The notes: generated by a model not told the origin, from the letters alone. A stretch of DNA of 30,442 bases from Pilatotrama ljubarskyi (GCA_022385805.1 MU277676.1:643301-673742), one strand, 5' to 3'. Numbered from the stretch's first letter, positions 10,172 to 21,334 are shown. Numbers and translations: made by a program.

Positions 10172-11312
10172 AGTCAGTAGCGGAACTGTTTCGCCTGTCC
10201 CAGATGGTTGACTGGTCTCTACGTTTGCAGTGGAGGAAGTCTCTACGGGGTCAGGTTCTGACTACTCAAAGTGAGTGGCTCGCGCTTCTACTGTCCCCGC
10301 CTGCCCCATTTTCTAAGCTTCCTATAGCTCGGTACATCTCCATCCCAGATGTATCCGTTGCATATCTGACGCCAGACACAGTGGATCTCGTGGTTCCTGT
10401 CGTCCAAGGGGAACGAGTACTTCTGCGAGGTCGAAGAGGACTACATCCTCGATCGCTTCAACCTGACGGGTCTCAACACGGAGGTGCAGCACTATGCGCA
10501 GGCCTTGGACATGATTACGGACAATCTAGGTGCGAAGCGCTGTTCCTGAGAGGCTTACCCCGGCGACTGATATCGCGCGTCAGATGAGGAGATTCAAGAC
10601 GACCTTCGCGGGAACCTCGATCTGCAGGCTCGACTCCTGTACGGACTTATCCATGCGAGATGGATTGTAACCGCACGAGGACTTGCCAAGATGGTGCGTT
10701 TCCTCGCTTCTCCTTCCGCGCATCTGCTTGATATCTCCCGTAGCTCGAGAAGTACAAGCGAGCAGACTTCGGCCGCTGCCCGCGCGTCCTCTGCCAGTCC
10801 CAACCCCTCCTCCCCGTCGGTCTCACTGACGTGCCCTACGAGAAGTCCGTGAAGCTCTACTGTGGCCGTTGTGAGGACATCTACTCCCCGAAGTCCTCGC
10901 GTCACGGTTCCATCGACGGCGCGTACTTCGGCACCTCTTTCCCCCATCTCCTCTTCCTCGTATACCCCAACCTCATCCCTCCGAAGAGCGGCCCAGTAGA
11001 ACTTGGCCTTCCTGGGCGGAGCACTGATATCGAGGGCAGCAGGCGCAGCCGTCGGATCCGGGAAGAACAGGATGCTCAAGCGGAGGGTGTGGGCGAGGCG
11101 GCCAGCACTGCAGCGGTTGCTCTGAAGGCGGACAGGTATCGGCCACGGATCTTCGGCTTCCAGGTCAACGAGATTGCGAAGCTGCAGAGGTGGCAGGAGG
11201 CCGTCAGAGACAAGTACGTGTCAGCATCCATGGATGCGTTATTGCCCTGCTAACATAACTCCAATGCAGGCAAATTTCACGCCTGGAAGAGCTGGAGGCT
11301 AATGCTGCATGA
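10172..11312 (+). CDS. CKB1: Casein kinase II regulatory (beta) subunit
   Basis: The core is unmistakable: [87 protein letters not shown] and [14 protein letters not shown]. The CPRVLC and CGRC pairs are the zinc-binding cysteines used for beta dimerisation. CK2 beta joins two catalytic alpha subunits and sets substrate choice. Exons: 10172 (A only), 10231-10270, 10328-10331, 10382-10529, 10584-10693, 10744-11213 and 11270-11312, 816 nt in phase, 271 aa. It is longer than the usual 215 aa because of a charged and Ala-rich insert before [19 protein letters not shown]. Two oddities are inferred from phase: the ATG is split A/TG by a 58-bp intron, and CTCG is a 4-nt microexon, giving GSDYSNSWISWF. 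The core is certain, the first two exons less so. Confidence 0.93.
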
Positions 11313-11970
11313 TTGTTAGGTGTCATTCTTGTTGTACGATCGAGGTGTCTTTTGCGCATATTTGACTCGGGAAGTGTGACGTGACTGGAGCGGTATGCTA
11401 TGCTTGCCTGGGCGAGGTCTATATGCGGAACTATCGAGATGAATAACAGGTGCGCCCGGACACACGCATCTTGGCTGAGACGAGCAGCAGATCCTTGTGC
11501 GCTCACACCAGAGTATCGTGGAGCCTGATGCATATCGTTGTGATGGCCTGCGTCCGCAAGCGTCAGACGTCTCGGGCAATCTAGCAACTACTGCTCCAAG
11601 CTCGAAGGAGGTCGCTCTATCAGAATCACGCTATCTCCACTTCCGCCAGACTCGCTCACCAGCAGGCCATTTCCCAAGTCTCCTGGCGGGGCTCTTGTGT
11701 CGCAGATCTCCTCGCCTAGCATTCGCGACCTCTTGTTGGCCTATACCGCTTGCCATGGTCGCTTTGTGCCCACGTCCACGCAGGGACTCCAGCAGTAGCG
11801 GGAATGCTAAGCACCCAGTGCCTTCACTCACTCACTCAGGAGAGTCTTCGGCTCTCGGTTGCCTTGGGCGGCTTGACTCATGGCTGTGCTGATTATAGGC
11901 GCTCGTCGGGTGTATTTAGGTGGATTCGCTCTGCACCCCGCAGTCACCCACCCTGTGCAGCACTCCCAAC
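11313..11970. other. Intergenic region, CK2 beta to DUF4139 gene
   Basis: About 660 bp between two plus-strand genes. It should hold the CK2 beta terminator and the promoter of the DUF4139 gene. Only short frames with no motif occur here on either strand. Confidence 0.5.
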
Positions 11971-13112
11971 ATGGTCGAATCACCGATTGAGTTGCATGCA
12001 TCTGCTGTTCCCGTGAAGTCTGTGACCATCTTCCAGGCCCCGGCCCGTGTCTTCAACTCTCAATCCACGGCGGAGGTGACGCGCTCCCTCTCGGTTGAGC
12101 TGAAGGTGAGCACTTTCTGTCCTCCTCGCCCTCTATGTGTCTGATGAGCCCTCTCGCAGAATGGAAAGAACGTCATTCTGATCTCTGGATTGTCCGACCG
12201 GGTTGATCCTGAGTCCCCGCGGATCGGCGGCGCTCTGGGCGACGTCCGCGTGCTCGACGTCGTCTGCAAACGCAAGCCTGTCGGCGCCCCCGATCTTCAA
12301 GATGATGAGACTTCCACTGAGATCGAAGCACTACTGTCAAAGGGTCGCGCCGTCGTCGCCGAGCGCCAGGTCCGCCAGCAGGAAGCCACTCTGCTCGACG
12401 AGTCTGCCCGTTTGGTGACGAGTGGAGGACAGAATGGCCAAAGCGCCGATCACACTCAGCTCCTCGACTTCATGGATAAGTTCGTCCATCGAAAACTCGC
12501 TGTTCAGACGGCGATACAACGCCTCGACGAGCAGATTGCCAAGTCTGAGAAGCAGCTCTGGGTCCTGCGTGACGCCCGGAAGGGAGAGGCTCCGACTGTG
12601 ATCACTGCTACCATCCTCTCCAAACGCGAGCAGAAAGTGGACCTGAAACTGACTTACCGTGAGTGAGAAGCGATACTCGTCTGCTACTGCTCAACATGCT
12701 CCGGATCCAGTCGTGTCTGGAGTCAGATGGCAACCGTTCTATGACCTACACGCCACAACACTTGATGGGCGTCCATCGAAGGATGTCTCCTTACGCTACT
12801 GCGCCACTATCTCCCAGAGCACCGGTGAAGATTGGAATGACGCGACGTTGACTTTGAGCACTGCATCGTCGCCCGCTCTGAAGCAACTCTCCATCCCATC
12901 TGTCGCGCCGCGCAAGGTTGGCCTGCCGCCTCCGTCCAACGTGAGTCGCACAGCTCCGCATACCGTTACCTTCATACTGAATCCCACTGGTCACAGGTTT
13001 TTGTGCCCTCGCAACAGGCTGGTGGTCGCCTTTTCCCTCTCCAGCAAGGAGGCCTGTTCGGAAACGTCACACAAGCCGCTAACGCGACGTCTGCTGCGTT
13101 CGGTCAACAGCT

Positions 13113-13175
<63 letters not shown>

Positions 13176-14273
13176 AGCTCCCGTGCAGACAGGTTTTGGT
13201 CAGCAGCAGCAGGCAACATCCGGCGGACCTTTCCAGCAAACTGCTCAGGCTCCCGGTAGCTCACTCTTCGGCAGTGTTGGCGCCAGTACCACTACCAGCG
13301 GGCCTGCCGCACCACAGCATCAGGCGCTCTTTGGCTCTTCCACGATGCCACTGCCTATGAATCAAGCTGTCGCACCTGCGTTCGGACAGGCGATGACCCA
13401 ATCTTCCGCCGTTCAAACGGGCCCGGAGGTACAAGCAGAGGCGCCGGCGGCTGTGGCGGAACACAATGCACTCTCGCTTGCGTACCGCGTGGAGGGATCT
13501 GTGTCCCTTCCGAGCGATGGGCAGGACCACAAGCTCACAATCACCGTGCTGGACTTCAAAGCGGTGCTGAGATATGTGTGCGCGCCGCGACAGAGCCCAG
13601 CGGCGTTCATCACGTGCAGGGTGAAGAACACGAGCGACTACGAGCTGCTCGCCGGACCTGTGCATGTGTTCATGAACGACGGATTCGTCACCAAAACATC
13701 CGTGGGGGTAGGTTCAGCGCTCCTCCAACATCACCCGACGAGCGGCTGATAAATGGTTCACAGTTCATCCCGGCGGGCGAGAGCTTCGCCTGCGTTCTGG
13801 GGGTAGACACTTCCTTGAAGGTCTCGTACGGGCAGAGCTCGAAGGTAGAGCACGAAGTGCGGCGAAACTTCGCCGAGCCGCAGACGACGACCACTCGGAC
13901 GATAGTCACCACGATAGCGAACCAGCACAAGTTCGACATCGCAGACCTGATCGTCCGCGACGCTATCCCGCTGGCCAACGACGACCTCAAGGCTTCAGTA
14001 GTGCTTCGCAAGCCTGCCGGCCTCGCAGACGCCAAGGACGGGCAGGAAGTCGTGGTGGATCTTGGGAACGGGATGAAGGCCACTGTGCGCTGGACTCAGG
14101 TTCTCGATGGCAAGGGTGGCGAGAAGGACGGGCTGTATGAGTGGGTGTGCGCGATACCTGCTGGAAAGAAGATCCGCCTTGAGGCAGAGTGGGACGTCAG
14201 AGCGCCCAAAGACGTGCGGTGGGACGACCTTGCCCAGCCGAGTGTAGGCTCCGTGTTCCAGGTCGCTCACTGA
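11971..14273 (+). CDS. DUF4139/DUF4140 domain protein with poly-Q, FG-rich insert
   Basis: Five exons (11971-12105, 12160-12658, 12711-12940, 12997-13707, 13764-14273) add up to 2085 nt in phase, 694 aa. The N-terminal part (SAVPVKSVTIFQAPARVF, then NGKNVILISGLSDRVDPES and VRVLDVVCKRK) fits the DUF4140 N-terminal region. A helical, probably coiled-coil stretch follows (ALLSKGRAVVAERQVRQQEA to DEQIAKSEKQLWVLRDARK). The DUF4139 part starts at SGVRWQPFYDLHATTLDG and resumes after the insert with LAYRVEGSVSLPSDGQDHKL, FMNDGFVTKTSVG, FIPAGESFACVLGVDTSLKV and NQHKFDIADLIVRDAIPLAN. The insert (about residues 290-435) has a run of 21 Q (13114-13176) and FG motifs such as GGLFG, SLFGS and ALFGS. The family's biochemical role is unknown. 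Start: the first ATG, in phase with all later exons. Confidence 0.9.
13114..13176 (+). repeat. (CAG/CAA)21 microsatellite coding for poly-glutamine
   Basis: Twenty-one consecutive Gln codons, CAG runs interrupted by CAA, inside exon 4 of the DUF4139 gene. More Q-rich sequence follows (GFGQQQQ). Such tracts vary in length between strains in many organisms; CAA interruptions usually slow expansion. Confidence 0.97.
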
Positions 14274-14884
14274 ATGTCTTATGAGACGTAGACATGACTT
14301 GTGAACGTTGTACTTTCGGTACCTGTCTCGTCTGAGGCTCTGTCCTGCGGATTTGTTTATGTATTCGTCGTCTTGAGGTTGTTCGTGACTGTAATTCAAT
14401 AGGTTCTCCATTCCAACGTTCAGCTTATACGCTTTCTGGGACGTTGGCTCTCGCTCGGGCACGTAGGCTATTGAGACTTGAGCCTGAGCAAGCAATCGCC
14501 ACACGCCGTGCCCCTTCATCGACATCATCAGGCGTAGCGTTTGCGAGCCGTATGATTCGCACGATTCGCACTGCTTTCATACTGGTTTAGATCTAGACTA
14601 CACAGCTACCCGACCGGGGCACACGTCCCGTCTGCTAGTAAGCTACCACGCAGGGAGCGCGAACGTTTGTGAAGGCGCTGGCGATCGGCCGTCGTAACGG
14701 TGCAAAACTCGGATACAATATGGCAATGCGGAGGTCACAACCTGAGGCTACATGTTGTCCTGAGATGCGGCGTCCGATGGCACGCCGCCCTGAGCCGACT
14801 CATCGTTCGCGTCTGTCAGGTTGACGTGGAGGGACGCGCCAGTATCATCCGTCGACAGGCTGTGTGCAAACTTGACGGACGAGA
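14274..14884. other. Convergent intergenic region
   Basis: About 610 bp between the stop of the DUF4139 gene (plus) and the stop of the DUF6534 gene (minus). Both 3' ends face each other, so this is expected to hold two terminators. No gene is supported here. Confidence 0.5.
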
Positions 14885-16984
14885 TCACAAGTTGGGCCGG
14901 CTGGACAGGACAAATTCAATCAGGATGGAGCCGTACGTTAATGTGAATATGCTCACGGGCGATGCGCGGCGTCGAGTGACGACCACGTTGGCCGTTGTTA
15001 TACTTGGCATGGTCATACCGAACGTTCCGAGTTCTTCCACGTCCTGAGCGTGTTCTGCTAAAGCCCGTCTAGAGTTCAAGCTGCAAGCAAAGTGAGTCAA
15101 GGTTTATGATTTTTTCCCACATAGTCTGAGAACGTACACCGCTAGCATGGAGTTAGCGTAGGCTATCCGAACGTCAGCGCGGCCTCGAGGGCTCCCATAC
15201 GCGACAGAAGCAGCGTACTTTTCGTGGTGGGCATGTTCAAGGCGATGTAGATGAAGGTCTGCCGCTGAGCAGCAGCCTGGACAGGCATGTCCTGTAAGAA
15301 TGTGCCGGCACAACGCAGGAGTCGCACTCACGAAGACCACGCACAGAATGCTGAGAGTGCTTGGAACGCAGAGCGGTCAGCGAACCTGTGGACCGACGCA
15401 TTGGGAGCATGGCGGGATACCTCGTCAACAATCCTGCAGGTGGGGAAGACCGTCAGCGCTGTAAGCTTCTCCATGCGAGTTTGAGTCTTACCTGTGTTCA
15501 CCGTATAAACGATAAGAACGTTCAAGAGTGAATCCGTTCTGCGGGAACTTTATTGAGCATCCCTCGATGTCCTCAATTAAGAAAGTAAGTACTGGACCCA
15601 CTGCCTCATCCCGGTTCGACTCTTGTGCAGGATGACGATGAGGGTGGTTGTGAGCACGACGTCGATTGCTACTGAGAAAGCGAAGGGTATGGCACTGAGC
15701 CACTGTGATTCTGGGCGTGAATATCGGTCTGTATATAGCTCTGCAATAACTGCAGTGTGCCGATACGTACGCTGTGGCTCGCCCACCGGGCGAAACTGCG
15801 AATAATGAATCTGTTCCGGGCCGCTCATAAGCTTGCGGTCTCGCCCTGAATATGGCCAAGACACTCAACGTGTCTACTGTCGCGTCTGCCGTGCAGAACA
15901 TCACCGTTGTCAGTACAATCACCCCAAAGCGAGTGGCGCTTACACAAAACAGATACTGGAAAGGCGAGTTTGAGTATGAATACGTTCGGCAAGCTTGAGA
16001 GATATGGTTCCTCACCTATCTCTCCGATCATCAACGCGACCTGACGTCCGCGTCCGCCGTCAGACTGCGTATATCACTGGAAAATCAGAGACAATGAGGC
16101 GCACCACCAGGAACACGCAAGCTTTGAATTGGCGTCCTACTGTCGAAGAAGTCCTCTGTGCATTAGCTCCTCATTGCAGGACGAAGTGGGCTACGTCACG
16201 TACACATGTAGACACGCCTCGCGTAAAATCTGATGTAGACCATGACGGTGAGCCACAACCATCAGTGACGAATCCTGGGCTCCCTAAGGGATTGGGAGAA
16301 ATACCTACCCTTGTACTAGGAAAACGATAATACCCTGACCATGACGACGTTAGCTGAGGAACATCTTCTGCGTAGGTCCGACATACGGTAGACGGTGTCA
16401 ATAGTCGGAGGGACCTGATGAATGTGGCTCGAAACGTGCGTCTTCGGGGTATGGAGGAAGACAAAAGCTCACCAGACGCCGTCTTGGAGCAGCGAAAAGT
16501 CTGTCCTACTCGTTATGAGATAATAAAAGCTTGAAATCCTTGTGAGCCGCGCTGGGATCACAGTAGCCTAGCGACTGCGTCTGACCATAGGTGTATGCAT
16601 AGCACCGAGTGCAGTGCATCTGCGAAGCTGCCGATTGTGTGAGTGATAGCGCTAGACTATGCCTCACTTCGAAAACGGACTGACAAGAGCGTGATGACCT
16701 AGCATAGCACCTACGTGAGACCACGCTGATGCAAGGACTCTCATGTTGACTCACCATCGCTTTCAAACGCTGTACATCTGTTGGGTACATACGAAGGTAC
16801 AGCCCCGTCTGGTAGGCAGTCAGACCGAAGAGACTATCGTTACCCGCATTAGTGTCGCTATAGCTCGGAGTGGGGCCACGGCTCACATTAGACCGACAAA
16901 GGTGCCAAGCAGTAAGGCGCCAAACGTCACGCCGAACGTAGAGGGGATACCGTCGATATCGTCGAGTTGGCGAAATTCTGCCAT
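14885..16984 (-). CDS. DUF6534-type multi-pass membrane protein
   Basis: Many small exons on the minus strand give the order of this basidiomycete family: TFGVTFGALLLGTFVGL (from 16984), LFGLTAYQTGLYLRMYPTD, VITLFFADALHSVLCIHLCF, YYLITSRTDFSLLQDGVW, SLRLLTPST with GIIVFLVQGFYARRVYM, LGRQFKACVFLVVALMIGEI, a poorly resolved segment, then IPFAFSVAIDVVLTTTLIV, ILHKSRTGMR, DSLLNVLIVYTVNTGLLTST, LSILCVVF, FIYIALNMPTTK, YANSMLAV and LNSRRALAEHAQDVEELGTF. About seven hydrophobic segments are expected, placing it in a membrane. Function is unknown; such genes are often found as expanded sets in mushroom genomes. At the junction PTTK to YANSML (intron about 15154-15209) the phase is off by one base, so this copy may be damaged. 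Exons between about 15870 and 16020 are uncertain. Confidence 0.75.
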
Positions 16985-17600
16985 TATGGTGCGGCGCAGA
17001 GGAGTAGTGAGAAGTGAGGAGACGTACGGCGCCGATTGAGGGGTATGTAAAGCGCACAAGCGCAGGAAAGGCAGCGCCGTACAGGAGCCAGAAGCTCTCG
17101 CCGTGAAGTACGGCGACTGGACCTGCGCATTGCCTTGCACAGGCCAGGTGCGCGGATCGCGAAGTACCATAACAGCTCGATGTGGCCGTCATCGGACTCG
17201 CTCTTGACAGATCGATGACGCCTCAGAAGTTCGCTGACAGACCAATGAAGTGCAGAGAGATCAGCCTCGCTGGGGGAACGTGTACACGCCACTGGGTGTC
17301 TATCAGACAAATCCGCACGCGCCGCATCTACGCACTGTCAGCCCGTATCCGAGGACGGCGCCGAGCCGATCAAGGTGAACGCCGTCGCGGAGCCGGTGAC
17401 GGACCGCCAATACAGAGAGAGCACCGCGAACCTCTACTCCAAAAGCTTGTCAGCGATGCCCTTGCGACGCATCGCACGTGTAGAAGAGCGAGACTGCGGG
17501 TCGATCTCGCCGAGAACTGGAGACACGTTGCTGGGATGGGCTCTGCATATTTAGAACCTATCGCTGGGCGAGCTCGACTTACAAGCCGAACGCATTCCAG
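16985..17600. other. Gap with a coding-like but interrupted stretch
   Basis: Between the DUF6534 start and the LRR stop, both minus. On the minus strand, about 17535-17338 reads SPVLGEIDPQSRSSTRAM, RRKGIADKLLE, a TAG, RFAVLSLYWRSVTGSATAF and TLIGSAPSSDTG before a TGA. It looks protein-like but I do not recognise it. The last about 150 bp before 16984 should be the DUF6534 promoter. Confidence 0.4.
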
Positions 17601-19387
17601 TCACTCTTCTCCGAGAAGAGCCCTGACAGCGAGATCGCCTTCCCGACAGCGAAGAATGCCAGACAGGCGCTCCGCCATCTCGCCCTTCGTCCCACCCACG
17701 ACAATGCTGGGGTTGCATGCGGCGTGCCCCCCCAAGTTCCTCCTCAGCGCGGCGACTGACAGCTGAGGAACGGCATCCGCGTCGATGACCAAGGGCGGTG
17801 CGGGATCCAGCAAGTACTTGCTATCCAGCTCTGAGCCGTATTGTGAGTTATGCAATTCGAGGAGCCTCGAAGAAAGGCGAGTACCGTCTATGTAATCCTC
17901 GACTGTGCGGGGAGCTTCCACTTGCAGGAGCTGGGTCGTTCGGCCGCTCGCGGAGCTCAGAAAGTGCGCCAATAGCGCAAGCCGCCTCATTCCCGCGATG
18001 GAGACGCTTGTTTCCACGAGAGATAGGAATTCGAGTCTGCGTAGGAGGAGGAGAAGCGCAGGGACTGCATCGTCGTCGATGCGCAGATTGTGCGAGACGT
18101 CGAGTTCTCGCAAGCTGCGCTTCAGGGCGACAAGGTGGTACACTCTGAGATGCTGACGACGTGAGCGATTGCCATAGCAAAGGGCAAATTGGAAAGAGTC
18201 GCAACTCACGCTTCGTTCCCAATTCCCGCACGGCTGAGCCATAGACGGCACAGACGAGGGAGACGATTGAAGGACAGCACATCTGCATCCTCGACATTGA
18301 CGCCTGACAGATTAAGCTCTTGGACGAAGAGGAAGACTTCCGGATTCGAGAGCGCTAGGTCGTTGGCATTCAGAACGTAGCATACATATTCCTTCGAAGT
18401 GATTTCGACGTACTGCGCAGCAAATCGGGCGCGCCGAGGTTGAGCCCGCCTTCATCCATCATCGACGAAGTGAGGTCAAGGCACTCGACTTCTGACCGGG
18501 AGAAGAGATTGAGTACCTGCACCGTAAGGCGCCCTGGAGAATGTAGATGAGCTACAGATCTCCAAAAAAAGGGTTGAGGACGCTACCCTGCGCTGCGATT
18601 ATATCCAGGATATGTTGGTGCGTCGGTGCGAGGAAACCATCTCGAAGCCTTTGCTGAATCGGCAGCCCAGGTAACGCTCGTTCTAAACGGAGTAGGAGTA
18701 GTGCAAGGCTGGTTGGAGTCTCCGGCCCAAGCCAATGGAAAGGTTCTTCTTCTGCGAACGATTCAGCGTGTATTGATAGGGCGCTTTTGTACGCAGATCC
18801 CACTGACCGCTCGAGGACTTGGGAAATACACGTGCTCCGGAAACATTGGGAGAGACGAGCTGGTGTCGATAGGAGAACCGTAGTCGATCAGCTTTGCCGC
18901 TCAAGGCAAAGCTGTCATCGTTGAGACTGATAGGCGATCGACCACGCTGAGGAGGTTCGCGGAAAGCAGAGAAGGAACCTGATTCGTTTGGGATCGATCG
19001 TTGTGAGTGCGCCAGATTGTCTTCAGGATACAGAGACAGGCCCAAGCCACCAGAAGACGAGAAAGAACGAGAGAATTCATGAGGTGTGTTGTCCGGGTTC
19101 CAGAGTCGGGCGAGAGCAATGGAGTCCACAGTAGCTGCCCGAGTTTTCTTGAGAGCCGAGGCAGACAGACGAGCGAGGTTATACTTCTCGTTGTCGTCAG
19201 AACTGAGCCCTTCACAGAGTCGGAAATAGAACGAGACCGAAGGATCGTCGCATAGACCATGGTCTTCAGGGCCAACTGACGAGAAGCTCCATGGCTGCGA
19301 GGAAAGTCGCGTGTGGAGCTCTTGCAAGAATAGGGCCGCAGGTAGGCTCGGGCAGTAGAATGGATTTGGCTCGTCTCCTGGAGTCAT
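17601..19387 (-). CDS. Leucine-rich-repeat (RNI-like) protein with SAP-like C-terminus
   Basis: Exons 19387-18793, 18751-18587, 18533-18414, 18354-18210 and 18144-17601 add up to 1569 nt in phase, 522 aa. The N-terminal 200 residues are Ser-rich and of low complexity, with no known domain. Repeats start at about residue 250: VQVLNLFSRSEVECLDL, FVQELNLSGVNVEDADVL, RLPRLCRLWLSRAGIGNEA, LKRSLRELDVSHNLRIDDDA and LRRLEFLSLVETSVSIAG, spaced as in ribonuclease-inhibitor-like LRRs. The tail has LSVAALRRNLGGHAACNP and GGTKGEMAERLSGILRCREG, which resembles the helix-turn-helix of SAP motifs (DNA or RNA binding), an inference from pattern only. The ATG at 19387 opens the long exon; an earlier start through an extra exon cannot be excluded. 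Partner and process are unknown. It diverges from the ankyrin-MYND gene. Confidence 0.8.
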
Positions 19388-19892
19388 CTGATTATAAGCC
19401 GTATGTTCGCAGAGAAACCAGAGACAGAGAGATCCGCGAACGAGCCACGAGGAAGGAAATGCTTAAGCTGCAGAGGTGTTTTGGTCAAGTTCGTGCGACT
19501 GCAGCGACACAGGAGCCGGTCCGTAGGCAACCGCGGACCGACTTCCGGGACCGAGCAGCTCATAGCCGCATATGGTATGCGACGCTTCAAGAACGCTGCT
19601 CATGTTAATTCGAGCCCCTGTTGACTTCAGCACTCGTCTGACCCTCTGCATCGTCCCGTTCGTATTATAAATCGCCAGTAAGCATAACATAACAAGACCA
19701 CATACTCAAGATTTCCAAGCCGCCTTCTACTCCAGCGGAGGAGACTCTCACTTTCGGAAGTTCGTGTGTGTCACCGCCGACTCGTCGTCCTCACACCCGA
19801 CTGTGTACGCCGCGGGCGCGGACGTGGCACAACATCGCTGACACATCACAATCTTTAGCGACAGCAGCAGTAGGCCTGACATTGCATCCAGT
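19388..19892. promoter_or_regulatory. Divergent promoter region, LRR gene and ankyrin-MYND gene
   Basis: About 505 bp between two start codons pointing away from each other. It should carry both promoters. A minus frame starting near 19600 (MSSVLEASHTICGYELLG) looks weakly coding-like and could be an extra 5' exon of the LRR gene, but no splice joined it convincingly. Confidence 0.4.
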
Positions 19893-21334
19893 ATGGCGAG
19901 AACTCCAGGAAGCGGCGGGTTCGTTGTCACTCCTGATATGCAAAGACTGGTCGACCGACCTGGCTACCTCTCGATCCGCCAGGGAGGACAAACTCTTCGA
20001 GATCTGTACAAGCGAAGTAAGAGTCCTTTTCCCGCTGATCCTTATTCTGGAAGCTAACATGACCTCCGTCGTCTGCCTGTCAGATTCTATGACATTTCAT
20101 CCGGGGCTCCTCAATGAATTTGCACTGGCCTGTTATATGGGTGCTTTGGATGCCGTAAAGCAGGTATGCCGTCGCTAGCTAGCATGCGTGCAACTCACGA
20201 CATCAACCAGTTCTACAGGCAGTGGAATCTGGAACGGCTCCCGATCTTAGCAGTCAGGAGACGGCATTCAAGCACGGATACGCCGCCCTCGTGCTCTTCG
20301 GCGCCCAGCGCCTCGTTCTCAAACCTGGAGATTCTCTAGACCACATCGGAACGCTGAAGTACCTCCTCGAGAAGGGCACGCCTGCAGACGTCCCAGACAT
20401 CGTCGGCTACACCGCGCTCCACCATGCCTGCATGGCGTACCCACGCGCCGACATGGCGCGCATCCTGCTCGAGCACGGGGCGGATCCTGACTGGCGGGAC
20501 CGCTTCGGCAGCGTCGCGCTCTTCGGCGCGTTCCAGAACAACTCCATCGACGCGATCGAGGTGCTCATGGAGTTCGGCGCGCGCTTGGACATCCCGGACG
20601 CGGACGGACACACGCCCGACTCGTTCTTCGTGAAGTGCGGTCCGCGAGTGACTGCCGTCATACAGAAGTGGAAGCGGAAGCGCGCGGGCTCAGCGAACCC
20701 GCTCGACGAGGATTCGTGCGCGGTCTGTCAGAAGAGCGAGGTCCAGCTCAAGCGGTGCACCAGGTGTCTGTCGACCTGGTACTGTTCGAGGGATTGCCAA
20801 AGTATGTGACCACGCGGTTTTACGTTCCTAGCCTCCTAACCGACGCTGCCTTCAGAGTCGGACTGGAAATCGCACAAACGCACATGCAAAGCCTCCGATG
20901 CGAACAGTACGATCACGTTCAAGCCGTACTACTCCAGCGAATTCGTCGCCCTCATCTCCCCCGCCGACTTCGCACGGCAGATGCTCGGCAACCCGGTCCA
21001 GTCGCCCCCTAGTCGGAACACCCGTGCAGTACACGTGCCGAACATTCCACCGGGGGAGACGAAGCGGATGATCATTAAGGTGCAAGTGCCATTCGATATG
21101 AACACCGGTGCGCCGGCTACGGAGTCTACCGGCGACCTGATGGTCTACGACAAGAAGCGTTCGGTCGTATGCAGGATCCGCAAGGAGGACAACCCGGAGG
21201 GCTACACGCGCTTGGTACGGACTGTCCACACCAAGGGCGTCGCGGGCGCGAAAGCGTACTTCTCGGCCGAGATGGACTCGCCGGAGAAGCTCGTGGTCAA
21301 GGTATCAGAAGTGCTTCCCGAGCAAGCTTTATAG
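19893..21334 (+). CDS. Ankyrin-repeat and MYND zinc-finger protein
   Basis: Exons 19893-20016, 20084-20163, 20219-20801 and 20856-21334 add up to 1266 nt in phase, 421 aa. It starts MARTPGSGGFVVTPDMQRLV. Ankyrin repeats include LKYLLEKGTPADVPDIVGYT, ALHHACMAYPRADMARILLE, HGADPDWRDRFGSVALF and AIEVLMEFGARLDIPDADGH (about residues 110-210). The MYND finger follows: CAVCQKSEVQLKRCTRC, WYCSRDCQ and, across an intron, KSDWKSHKRTCK, with all Cys and His ligands present. About 160 further residues form a C-terminal region of unknown fold (PPGETKRMIIKVQVPFD, NPEGYTRLVRTVHTKG). MYND fingers bind short proline-rich peptides, so a scaffold or recruitment role is likely. The start was chosen because it is the first ATG in the exon that joins in phase. 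No lesion seen. Confidence 0.92.

Noticed and set aside
13114..13176. CRISPR-like or tandem structural repeat
   Set aside because: It is a simple CAG/CAA run in a coding exon translated as glutamine, with no spacers.
17182..17766. Plus open frame of 194 codons
   Set aside because: Its right half is antisense to the last exon of the LRR gene, and the left half has no motif and a shadow-like Arg-rich composition.
19768..20178. Plus frame of 136 codons as the N-terminus of the ankyrin-MYND protein
   Set aside because: Only its end (from 20084) matches the spliced gene. The 5' part is better explained by exon 19893-20016 in another frame, which joins in phase through a gtaagag donor.
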